43,401 nt of DNA from contig NZ_SMKQ01000053.1 of assembly GCF_004348995.1 (NCBI RefSeq), positions 1 through 43,401 of the forward strand, given 5' to 3'. Below, in pieces: positions 32,955 through 40,517 of the stretch. A program made the translations under genes and the position numbers. Under the pieces are notes generated by a model. It did not search any database. It was given only the letters and a program-made list of their open reading frames with translations, and was not told the origin of the DNA. This stretch comes from Nonomuraea terrae. GTDB taxonomy: Bacteria; Actinomycetota; Actinomycetes; Streptosporangiales; Streptosporangiaceae. The stretch's first letter is position 1; each line of letters begins with the position of its first letter.

Positions 32955-33610
32955 TCAACGAGGTGACGGCAGCACGGACAGCTCGCAGGGGTAGGAGTCG
33001 GCGGGGGCGCTCAGCACCCAGACGATCATCTCGGCCAGCGTCTGCGGCCGGATGCACGCCTCGGGATCGTACGGACGCCCGAAGGCACTCCTGACCTCGC
33101 CCAGCAGATCCGTCGCGGTCGCCCCGGGATAGACGGTGGTGACGCGGATCCCGTGGGCGGCCTCCTCCTCGCGCAGGGAATCGCCAGCTCCCGCAGCGCC
33201 GCTTTGCTGGCCACGAACGCCGACCAGCGGGGGACGCCGGTCAACCCGGCCGAGGCGTTGACGAAGATCACATGACCTCTGGACCGCCGCAACGCGGGCA
33301 GCGTCAGCCGTACCAGCTCGGCGGCGGAGGCCACGTTCACCGCCATCGTCCGCCGCCACGTCTCAGGGCCGGCGTCGGCGACGGCCTCGACGGGGGAAAT
33401 GCCCGCGCAATGCACCAGCGCCTGCACCTCTCCCCATTCCCCAGCGCCGGCCAGCGTCTCGGGGTCGGCCAGATCGGCCTCGATCCCCCGTACGCCGAGC
33501 CGCCCGACGTCGCGCCCTACGGCGGTCACCTGGTGCCCTGCCGCTGTGAGCGCGCCGACCAGCGCCGTCCCGATTCCCCCGGTGGCCCCGGTCACCAGCA
33601 CATGTCCCAT
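32955..33610 (-). pseudogene. SDR-family oxidoreductase with -1 frameshift and Phe in place of the catalytic Tyr
   Basis: From ATG 33610 the protein reads MGHVLVTGATGGIGTALVGAL, with VHCAGIS and VIFVNASAGLTGVP, up to AALRELA near 33185. The next frame continues DSLREEEAAHGIRVTTVYPGATATDLLG and ends ELSVLPSPR at 32955. Adding one base at about 33183-33186 gives a 218-residue SDR. The expected Tyr of Y-x3-K is Phe (SAFVASK), so even the repaired enzyme may lack normal SDR catalysis or may serve another role. Either a real frameshift or a single-base sequencing error. Confidence 0.78.
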
Positions 33611-33665
33611 GACGACTCCCTCCGTCCGTGCCGCCTGATCATCGCAGAGGCGTGCGGCACGCGGT

Positions 33666-34445
33666 TCAGGCGCGGGCGCCGCCGTCGACGCGCAGGACCG
33701 CGCCGGTCACGTACGACGCCCGGTCGGACAGCAGCCAGGCGGCGGCCTGGGCGATCTCGTCGGGGTCGGCCGCGCGGCGCAGCGGGGTGTGCGCCGCGAG
33801 CCGCTCGCGGAGACCGGGCGAATGCGTTTCCCACGTGCGGATCATCTCGGTGGCCGTGTTGCCGGGGGCGATCGCGTTGACGCGGATACCCTCGGGCCCG
33901 TACGTGATGGCGGCCGACTCGGTGAGGCTGTTGACCGCCCGCTTCATCGCCCCGTAGACGGGCAGCTCGGGGTTGCCCATCAGGCTGCCGACGGACGAGT
34001 TGTTGACGATGGCCCCCGTCCCCGCGGTGGCGCGGATGGCGGCGACCTCGGCGACCATGGCTAGCCACGGGCCCCTGAGGTTCACGGCGTAGACGTGGTC
34101 GAAGACGGCCTCGCTGACCTGGTCCATCGGGCCGGGCGGCGTGATGGTCGCGCCGTTGTTGAAGGCGACGTCGAGCCGGCCGTACAGGTCCACGACGCGG
34201 TCGACGGCGGCGCGGACACTGGTCGCGTCGGCCAGGTCGCACACCACGTGGTCCGCGACGCCGCCGGCCGCCCGCACCTCCTCGGTCACCGCTTTCAGCT
34301 CCTCCTCGGTGCGGGCCGCGAGCAGCACCCGGGCGCCCTCCCGGGCGAACAACCGCGCCGCGGCGGCGCCGATCCCGCGCCCCGCACCGGTGATGAAGGC
34401 GACCTTGTCTGCCAGCAGGCCCTGAGTGGTGAAGGTGTTGTCCAT
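33666..34445 (-). CDS. SDR-family oxidoreductase
   Basis: A 259-residue classical SDR: cofactor loop TGAGRGIG, NNGA in VAFNNGATI (usual NNAG altered), Ser in IVNNSSVGS, catalytic Tyr-Lys in YGAMKRAVN, and the C-terminal YVTGAVLRVDGGARA that often occurs in 3-oxoacyl-ACP-reductase-like enzymes. ATG 34445 is the first in-frame codon beyond the domain; the long frame upstream is non-coding in character. It diverges from an MmyB-type XRE regulator whose GTG start is 88 bp away. Confidence 0.9.
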   Translation of the reverse strand: MDNTFTTQGLLADKVAFITGAGRGIGAAAARLFAREGARVLLAARTEEELKAVTEEVRAAGGVADHVVCDLADATSVRAAVDRVVDLYGRLDVAFNNGATITPPGPMDQVSEAVFDHVYAVNLRGPWLAMVAEVAAIRATAGTGAIVNNSSVGSLMGNPELPVYGAMKRAVNSLTESAAITYGPEGIRVNAIAPGNTATEMIRTWETHSPGLRERLAAHTPLRRAADPDEIAQAAAWLLSDRASYVTGAVLRVDGGARA

Positions 34446-34532
34446 GTCTTCAAGCCTGCGGAACTCCGGGCGGCTCATCCAGGCATCGGCGGTACCTGGC
34501 TGGGTTCGGCGGGGCCCGCGCATACTGGAAGG

Positions 34533-35384
34533 GTGGACAGACGAGAGCTGGCGGCCTTCCTGCGCAGCAGGCGGGAGCGGATCACGCCCGCCGACGTGGG
34601 TCTTCCCGCGGGGTCGCGCCGGCGCACGCCCGGGTTGCGGCGTGAGGAGGCGGCGCAGCTGGCGTTCATCTCGACCGAGTACTACACGCGGCTGGAGCAG
34701 GCCCGCGCCCCGCGCCCGTCGCGGGAGGTGCTGGCCGGGCTGGCGCGGGCGCTGCGCCTGTCGGACGCCGAACGCGACCACCTGCACCACCTCGCCGGCG
34801 CCCCGCCGGGCCCTCCGCCCGGGCCCTCCCGTGAGGTGCGGCAGAGCATCCTCGACCTGCTGCGGCGGCTGCCGCAGTCCGCCGCCTTCGTGATCTCCGC
34901 GACGTACGAGGTGATCGCCTGGAACGACCTGGCGGCCGCCCTCATGGAGGACTTCTCGGCCTTGTCCCGACGCGACCGCAACCTGGTGCGCCGGGCGTTC
35001 CTCGGGCCGCACCCGCAGGGGCGGAGGTTGTTCGGGGTGTCGGACGCGGACGACTTCGCCCGCATCGCGGCCCAGGATCTGCGCGCCGCCGCCGCCCGCT
35101 ACCCCGACGACCCCGAGGTGGCCGCCCTGGTGGCCGAGCTTGTCGGCGGAAGCGCGGAGTTCGCCCGGCTCTGGTCCTCTCACAACGTGTCCGCCGAACT
35201 CACCCTGCGCAAGACCTTCCAGAACCCGCTGGTCGGCCCGGTCACCGTCAACTGCGACGTCCTCGACATCACCGACCGCGACCAGCGGGTCGTCATCTAC
35301 ACCGCGGATCCCGGCTCTCCGTCGGAGGAGGCGCTGCGGCTGCTGTCGGTCGTCGGCACGCAGCGCATGGACGTGCCCCGCTGA
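34533..35384 (+). CDS. XRE-family regulator with MmyB-like ligand-binding domain, possibly leaderless
   Basis: A 283-residue regulator: helix-turn-helix RRTPGLRREEAAQLAFISTEYYTRLEQARAPRPSREVL, then the MmyB-like sensor (ATYEVIAWNDLAAALMEDFS, later NPLVGPVTVNCDVL and RVVIYTADPGSPSEEALRLLSVVG). GTG 34533 opens at the family's usual start. A CATACT hexamer ends about 7 nt before it and GGAAGG directly abuts it, so the transcript may begin at or near the start codon. It diverges from an SDR and its end is 11 bp from the convergent BVMO stop. Confidence 0.9.
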   Translation: MDRRELAAFLRSRRERITPADVGLPAGSRRRTPGLRREEAAQLAFISTEYYTRLEQARAPRPSREVLAGLARALRLSDAERDHLHHLAGAPPGPPPGPSREVRQSILDLLRRLPQSAAFVISATYEVIAWNDLAAALMEDFSALSRRDRNLVRRAFLGPHPQGRRLFGVSDADDFARIAAQDLRAAAARYPDDPEVAALVAELVGGSAEFARLWSSHNVSAELTLRKTFQNPLVGPVTVNCDVLDITDRDQRVVIYTADPGSPSEEALRLLSVVGTQRMDVPR

Positions 35385-35394
35385 GCGGCGGCGG

Positions 35395-37311
35395 TCACAG
35401 CGAGCGGTAGTCGTCCGGATCGGGGCGGCGGGTTCTCTCCCAGTACTCCATGAGGGTGAACGGCCAGTTCTGCGAGACCCGGCCGAGGGCGTTCTTGTAC
35501 CAGCTGTTCACCGTGGACGCCCCCCAGGCCCGTTCCCGGTTGGCGGCGTCGATCAGCTCGTTGTACGCGTCGTGCACGTCCTCACGGCACTCCAGCGCCC
35601 CGTGTCCGTCTCGCAGCAACAGGCGCAGACATTCCAGGATGTAGTGCGCCTCGCATTCGGAGAAGAAGATGATGCTGCCGTTGATCACGATGTTGGTGTT
35701 CGGCCCGTACATCAGGAACAGGTTGGGGAAGCCGGGCACGGTCATGCCGAGGTAGGCGCGGGCGTCGCCGTTCCAGCGCTTGTGCAGGTCCGCCCCGTCG
35801 CGGCCGGTCACCGTCATCGGCACGAGGAAGTCGGAGGCGGCGAATCCGGTGGCGTAGACGATGACGTCGGCGTCGTAGGTCCGCTCCGCGGTGACGATCC
35901 CGTGTTCGGTGATGCGGCCGATCGGGTCGGTGACGAGTGTGACGTTGTCGCGTTTGAGGGCGGCGGCCCATACGCCGTTGTCGCGCAGCATGCGTTTGGC
36001 GCCGGGCGGGTAGTCGGGGACGGCGGCGCGCAGCAGGTCCGGCCGGTCGGCGAACAGGTGCTCCAGGTACGCGGTGAGCAGGGCGCGGCGTTCGTCGTTG
36101 ACCGCCGAGACCGCGCGCCGGCCCGCGGGCCAGGCGGGGTCGACGTACACGCTGGGCAGGCCGCCTTCGACGTTGGCGGTGAACAGCCAGAAGCGGTACC
36201 ACTGCGCGTAGCCGGGCACGTGCCGGAACAACCAGCGCAGGCCGTCGGCGACGGGGTCGTGATAGTGGGGCGTCGGCGCGAGCCATGGCGCGGTGCGCTG
36301 GAAGACGACCAGGCTTCCGGCGGTGCGAGCGATCTCGGGCACGAACTGGAACGCGCTGGCCCCCGTGCCGATCACGGCGACGCGTTTGCCGGTCAGGTCG
36401 ACGTCGTGGTCCCAGCGCGCCGAGTGGAAGCTCGGCCCGGCGAAGTCGTCCCTGCCGTCGATGTCCGGGTGGCGGGGCCGGTTGAGCTGGCCCACCGCGG
36501 AGACGACGGCGTGGGCGGCGAGCACGTCGGTGCCGCCGTCAGGGTTCCGCACGCGTACCGCCCACGTGCGGGTGTCGTCGTCGAAGTCGGCGGACAGCAC
36601 CTCCGTGCCGAATCGGATGTGCTCGCGGACGCCGGCGCTGTCGGCGAAGCGCCGGAAGTACTCCAGCAGCACGTCGCGGGTCGAGAAGTACGACGGCCAT
36701 TCGTCGTGCTCGAAGAACGAGTAGCCGTACAGGTGGCTGCTGACGTCGACGCGGCAGCCGGGGTAGGCGTTCTCCAGCCAGGTGCCGCCGACGTCGTCGT
36801 TCTTCTCCACGATCGTGTACGGGACGCCGGCCTGGCCCAGCCGGTGGCCGGCGAGCAGGCCCGACATGCCCGCTCCCACGATGACGACGTGGAACGGCCG
36901 ATCAGGGGCCAGGTCGTCCTTGTGCCATCGGGGTGCCGCCGGGTCGTCCGGGGCGGCGAGCTCGTCGAGCAGCAGCGGCAGGTAGCGGTCGGCGTCGCCG
37001 CCGGCCAGGAACCGCACGGCCCGCATCGTGGCCTCGCCGTCCGCCGGGTCCTGCCCGAGCGGGAGCAGTCCGTCGCGGGCGGCGGTGAGCGCGGCGAACG
37101 CCAGCGAGCGCGCCTCGTCCTGTTCCTGCGGCGTGTAGCCGCCCTGCGGCAGCAGCCTCTTGGCCGGGGACGGGCGCAGCCGCTCCGGCAGCAGCGCCGG
37201 ATCCCCGGTGGCGGCGGCGAGCGCGGCGAGCAGCGACGGGAGCTCGGCGTCGAGCAGGGCCCGCCGGATGACGTCGTCGCCGTCGGTGATCGGTTCTGCG
37301 GCCCTGGTCAC
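35395..37311 (-). CDS. Baeyer-Villiger monooxygenase (flavin, HAPMO/CHMO-like with N-terminal extension)
   Basis: A 638-residue class B flavoprotein expected to insert oxygen next to a ketone using NADPH and O2. After an N-terminal helical extension (1-138), FAD binds at GAGMSG (146-151); the type I BVMO fingerprint F-x-G-x3-H-x3-W is F290, G292, H296, W300; NADPH binds at GTGASA (315-320). The extension is typical of 4-hydroxyacetophenone-monooxygenase-like members. GTG 37311 has GGAG 8 nt upstream and overlaps the stop of a small upstream ORF (GTGA), implying coupling. Neighbouring ADH and SDR genes could provide its ketone substrate; an esterase for the product is not evident. Confidence 0.94.
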   Translation of the reverse strand: MTRAAEPITDGDDVIRRALLDAELPSLLAALAAATGDPALLPERLRPSPAKRLLPQGGYTPQEQDEARSLAFAALTAARDGLLPLGQDPADGEATMRAVRFLAGGDADRYLPLLLDELAAPDDPAAPRWHKDDLAPDRPFHVVIVGAGMSGLLAGHRLGQAGVPYTIVEKNDDVGGTWLENAYPGCRVDVSSHLYGYSFFEHDEWPSYFSTRDVLLEYFRRFADSAGVREHIRFGTEVLSADFDDDTRTWAVRVRNPDGGTDVLAAHAVVSAVGQLNRPRHPDIDGRDDFAGPSFHSARWDHDVDLTGKRVAVIGTGASAFQFVPEIARTAGSLVVFQRTAPWLAPTPHYHDPVADGLRWLFRHVPGYAQWYRFWLFTANVEGGLPSVYVDPAWPAGRRAVSAVNDERRALLTAYLEHLFADRPDLLRAAVPDYPPGAKRMLRDNGVWAAALKRDNVTLVTDPIGRITEHGIVTAERTYDADVIVYATGFAASDFLVPMTVTGRDGADLHKRWNGDARAYLGMTVPGFPNLFLMYGPNTNIVINGSIIFFSECEAHYILECLRLLLRDGHGALECREDVHDAYNELIDAANRERAWGASTVNSWYKNALGRVSQNWPFTLMEYWERTRRPDPDDYRSL

Positions 37312-37511
37312 GCGGTCATCTCCGCCACGACGCCGCGCGCCGCGCGGACGGCCCCGACGAACTTCTCACCGGCACGATCGGCGGAGCGGGACACCCGGCT
37401 CCGGTGGAGAAGGCCGCGCACCCGGAAACCGTCGCGCACGACGCCGGGCGGCAGCCCGCTCAAGGGGGCGGCGCGCCCTGGCATGGCGCGGATCTGCGGA
37501 TCAAGAGGCAT
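37308..37511 (-). CDS. Small ORF coupled to the BVMO, possibly an internally deleted alpha/beta-hydrolase
   Basis: A 67-residue frame from ATG 37511 (GAGAGGGG ribosome site) to a TGA that overlaps the BVMO start by 4 bp. The first residues, MPLDPQIRAM, resemble the start of alpha/beta-hydrolase-fold-3 esterases, and GLPPGVVRDGFRV could be their next segment, but the catalytic part is absent and the rest (AGEKFVGAVRAARGVVAEMTA) is unassigned. A BVMO-linked esterase would be the expected neighbour, so this may be its shell after an in-frame deletion, kept as a leader for translation. A genuine small protein cannot be ruled out. Confidence 0.45.
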   Translation of the reverse strand: MPLDPQIRAMPGRAAPLSGLPPGVVRDGFRVRGLLHRSRVSRSADRAGEKFVGAVRAARGVVAEMTA

Positions 37512-37551
37512 GAAGGCCCCTCTCCAGTAGCGGTTCACGCCCTTTTCCGGC

Positions 37552-37586
37552 ACGCTAGTACATTCTGGAATCCCGTTTCAAGAATG
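37552..37586 (-). promoter_or_regulatory. Promoter of the BVMO transcript with overlapping dyad
   Basis: On the minus strand TTGAAA (37581-37576), 18 nt, TAGCGT (37557-37552) forms a housekeeping-like promoter about 40 bp before the small ORF. A dyad with arms CATTCT (37561-37566) and AGAATG (37581-37586) covers the -35 and spacer, so a repressor is likely. Confidence 0.5.
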
Positions 37587-37587
37587 G

Positions 37588-38628
37588 TCAACCGTTCGGC
37601 AGGATGACGGCGCGGCCGTGCACCTTGCCGTCGTGCAGCCGCGCGTACGCGTCAGGCGCCCGGTCCAGGGTGTAGGTCTCGACGTGGACCTCGACGGCGC
37701 CCGTCCGGGCGAGGTCGAGCACCTCGATGAGCTCGGCGCGGGTGCCCCAGTAGGTGGTGGTGACCGTCGTCCCGTACGGGAGCGCGCCGAAACCGACGGG
37801 AAGCCGCCCGCCGCCCAGCCCGGCGATCACGATGTCGCCGTCCAGGCCGGCCACCGCCCCGGCGAGGGCGACGGTCGCGGGGGCGCCCACGAAGTCGAAG
37901 ACCGCGCGGGCTCCCAGCCCGTCCGTCAGCGCCCGGACGGCCACCGCGGCGTGCTCGTCCGACAGGAGCGTCTCGTGGGCGCCGACCTCGCGGGCCAGCG
38001 CCAGCTTGTCCTCGGAGACGTCGAGCGCGACGACCGTGGCGGGGCTCAGGGCGCGCAGGAGCTGCACGCCGACGTGGCCGAGCCCGCCGACGCCGATGAC
38101 GACGGCGGTGCCGCCGGGCCTCAGCTTCGGCAGCGTGCGTTTGATCGCGTGGTACGGCGTCAGCCCCGCGTCGGTGAGCGGCACGGCCCGCACCGGGTCG
38201 AGATCGCCGAGCGGCACGAGGTGGCGGGCGTCGTCCACGAGCAGGTACTCGGCGATCGCCCCCGCCGCGCCCAGCCCCGGCGGGAAGATGCCGAGCCCGG
38301 CGGCCCGCGGGCAGTAGTTCTCCCTGCCCTCGGCGCAGGCGGCGCAGAGGCCGCAGCCCCACGCGCCGTAGACGGCGACCGCGTCGCCCACCTGCCATCG
38401 GGTGACGCCCGCGCCCAGCGCGGCCACCGTGCCGGCGCCCTCGTGGCCGAGGACCAGCGGCAGCGGGAAGGGCAGCGCCTCGCCGGGCACGCTCATCACG
38501 GCGAGGTCGGAGTGGCAGACCCCGGCCGCGGCGACCTTGACCAGCACCTGCCCGGGGCCCGGCTCCGGATCGGGGACGGTGGCCACTTCCGGCCCGCCGC
38601 CGTCGCCGCGGAAACACAGCGCTCTCAT
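37588..38628 (-). CDS. Zinc-dependent alcohol dehydrogenase, Rhodococcus ADH-A-like
   Basis: A 346-residue MDR enzyme with close overall resemblance to the Rhodococcus ruber secondary alcohol dehydrogenase ADH-A, which reversibly oxidises bulky secondary alcohols with NAD+. Catalytic zinc: Cys in GVCHSD and His-Glu in LGHEGAG; structural zinc: the four Cys of CGLCAACAEGRENYC; Rossmann loop GVGGLGHVG followed by VVALDVSEDK, whose Asp indicates NAD. ATG 38628 follows AGGAG that overlaps the preceding SDR stop, so they are cotranscribed. A substrate ketone made here could pass to the BVMO. Confidence 0.93.
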   Translation of the reverse strand: MRALCFRGDGGGPEVATVPDPEPGPGQVLVKVAAAGVCHSDLAVMSVPGEALPFPLPLVLGHEGAGTVAALGAGVTRWQVGDAVAVYGAWGCGLCAACAEGRENYCPRAAGLGIFPPGLGAAGAIAEYLLVDDARHLVPLGDLDPVRAVPLTDAGLTPYHAIKRTLPKLRPGGTAVVIGVGGLGHVGVQLLRALSPATVVALDVSEDKLALAREVGAHETLLSDEHAAVAVRALTDGLGARAVFDFVGAPATVALAGAVAGLDGDIVIAGLGGGRLPVGFGALPYGTTVTTTYWGTRAELIEVLDLARTGAVEVHVETYTLDRAPDAYARLHDGKVHGRAVILPNG

Positions 38629-38635
38629 GACTCTC

Positions 38636-39408
38636 CTAGCGCGCCGAGTAGGCGCCGTCGACGAGGTGGTACCCGCCGTGGACGAACGACGCGCGCGGCG
38701 ACAGAAGGAACGCCACCAGCTCCGCCACCTCCTCGGCGCGGCCGAGGCGCCCGGCGGCGTGCAGGCTCGCCAGCACCTGCTTGGCGTCCTCGCCCACGCC
38801 GTCCAGCAGCGGCGTCTCGATGAATCCCGGCCCGACCGCGTTGATCCGCACGCCCCGCGGCGCGTACTCCAGCGCGGCCGTCTTCGTCAGCCCGACGACG
38901 CCGTGCTTGGCGGCGACGTAGGCGGCCTGGCCGGGGAAGCCGTTGACGCCCAGAGCGGAGGACATGTTGACGACCGCGCCGCCGCCGCAGGCCAGGATCG
39001 CCGGCAGCTCGTGGTGCAGGCAGTAGAAGACGCCGTCCAGGTTCGTGGCGATCACCCGACGCCAGTCCGCGAGGTCGTGGTCGCCGACGTGCCCGCCGGC
39101 GCCGGACACGCCGGCGTTGTTAACGGCCAGGTGCAGCCCGCCCAGCCCGTCCACCGTGGCCTCGACCGCGGCGCGCACGGACTCGGCGTCGGTCACGTCG
39201 ACCGGCACCGCGAGCGCCCGCGCCCCTGCCGCGGTCAGGTCACGCACGGCCCGCTCGGCCCCGCCTTGTCGAAGTCCGCGACCGCGACGGCCGCGCCCCC
39301 GGCGGCCAGGCGGCGGGCGACGGCCAGGCCGATCCCCGACGCGCCGCCCGTGACGAGGGCGGCGCGCCCCTCGAACTCCGTCGCGTACTCGCCGCTCGGC
39401 AGCGCCAT
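38636..39408 (-). pseudogene. SDR-family oxidoreductase with -1 frameshift
   Basis: From ATG 39408 (AGGTG upstream) the frame gives EGRAALVTGGASGIGLAVARRL and VAVADFDKAG; near 39259-39263 one base is missing in a run of C, and the next frame resumes AERAVRDLTAAGARALAVPVDV, with NNAG, SSALG and Tyr-Lys in YVAAKHGVVGLTK, ending HLVDGAYSAR. Restoring one base gives an intact 257-residue SDR with all catalytic residues, so a sequencing error in the homopolymer is plausible. It lies between two zinc ADHs in the same transcript. Confidence 0.82.
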
Positions 39409-39429
39409 GTGCACCTGCTTTCTCGGATG

Positions 39430-40503
39430 TCAGAACGTGACCAGCGAGCGGATCACCCGGCCCGACGTCATGGCCGTGAACGCCTCGCCGACGCCGTCGA
39501 GGGTGATGCGCGTGCTGATCAGCCCGTCCAGGTCGAGCCGCCCGGCCCGCCACAGCCGCAGCATGCGGACGAAGTCGGTGCGTACGTCGCCGGAGCCGTA
39601 CACGCAGCCGAGCAGCCGCCGCTCGCCGGCGAACAGTTCCCCGGCGGTGAAGGTCACCTGCTCGCTGAAGCTTCCCGCGCCGACCACGACGGTGGCGCCG
39701 CCGCGCCGGGTGGCGTCCCAGGCCTGCCTGATGGTCGCCGCGCGGCCGACGACCTCGAAGGCGTAGTCGAACCCGCGCCCCTCGGTCAGCTCCTTGACCG
39801 CGTCGGCCAGCCCGTCCGGAGTGGCCGTGTGGGTGGCGCCGAAGAGCCGGACGGCCTCCAGTTTCGCGGACAGGCGGTCCACGGCCAGCACGGTCGCGGC
39901 TCCGGCCAGCGCGGCGCCCTGGATGACGTTGATCCCGACGCCGCCGCAGCCGATCACCGCCACCGAGGACCCGGGACGCACCCGCGCGGTGTTGATCACC
40001 GCGCCGACGCCGGTCAGCACCGCGCACCCGACGACGGCGGCCACGTCGAACGGCACATCGTCCGGGATCGGGACGGCGGCCCGCGCGTCCACCACGGTCT
40101 CCTCGGCGAAACAGCCCACGCCGAGCGCCGCGTGCGCCGGCCCGTCACCGAGGCGCAGCGTGGGCGCCGCCGTGGAGGCGCGGGCCGCTGTGCACAGGTT
40201 CGGCTGCCCGCCCAGGCAGAAGAAACAGCTCCCGCACGGCGGGATCCAGGACAGGATCACGTGCGTGCCGACCGGCGGGCCGCTCACGCCCGGGCCCAGC
40301 TCGACCACCTCTCCCGCGCCTTCGTGGCCGGGCACCAGGGGCAGCTGCGCGGGCAGGGTGCCGTCGCACATCGACAGGTCGGAGTGACACACGCCGGCGG
40401 CGCGCAACCGTACCCGCACCTGGCCGGGGCCCGGCGGCCGCAGGGTCAGCTCGTCGCTCACCTCGACGGGCCTGCCCACTTCCCGCAGGACGACGCCTCG
40501 CAT
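39430..40503 (-). CDS. Zinc-dependent alcohol dehydrogenase, class III-like
   Basis: A 357-residue MDR dehydrogenase. Catalytic zinc: GVCHSDLS and PGHEGAGEV; structural zinc: CGSCFFCLGGQPNLC; cofactor loop GCGGVGINV and acidic LAVDRLSAK, indicating NAD(H). It differs in length and loops from the ADH-A-like gene downstream and falls with the class I/III-type group acting on primary or allylic alcohols. ATG 40503 follows GGGAGG by 4 nt, 14 bp after the aldehyde dehydrogenase stop. In sequence with ALDH it could oxidise a primary alcohol made by the P450 to the acid. Confidence 0.92.
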   Translation of the reverse strand: MRGVVLREVGRPVEVSDELTLRPPGPGQVRVRLRAAGVCHSDLSMCDGTLPAQLPLVPGHEGAGEVVELGPGVSGPPVGTHVILSWIPPCGSCFFCLGGQPNLCTAARASTAAPTLRLGDGPAHAALGVGCFAEETVVDARAAVPIPDDVPFDVAAVVGCAVLTGVGAVINTARVRPGSSVAVIGCGGVGINVIQGAALAGAATVLAVDRLSAKLEAVRLFGATHTATPDGLADAVKELTEGRGFDYAFEVVGRAATIRQAWDATRRGGATVVVGAGSFSEQVTFTAGELFAGERRLLGCVYGSGDVRTDFVRMLRLWRAGRLDLDGLISTRITLDGVGEAFTAMTSGRVIRSLVTF

Positions 40504-40517
40504 CGCGCCTCCCGGGC

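Noticed and set aside
35140..37530. 796-codon plus-strand frame opposite the BVMO
   Set aside because: It is the shadow of the BVMO gene: no domains, and it begins inside the XRE regulator's 3' end in another frame.
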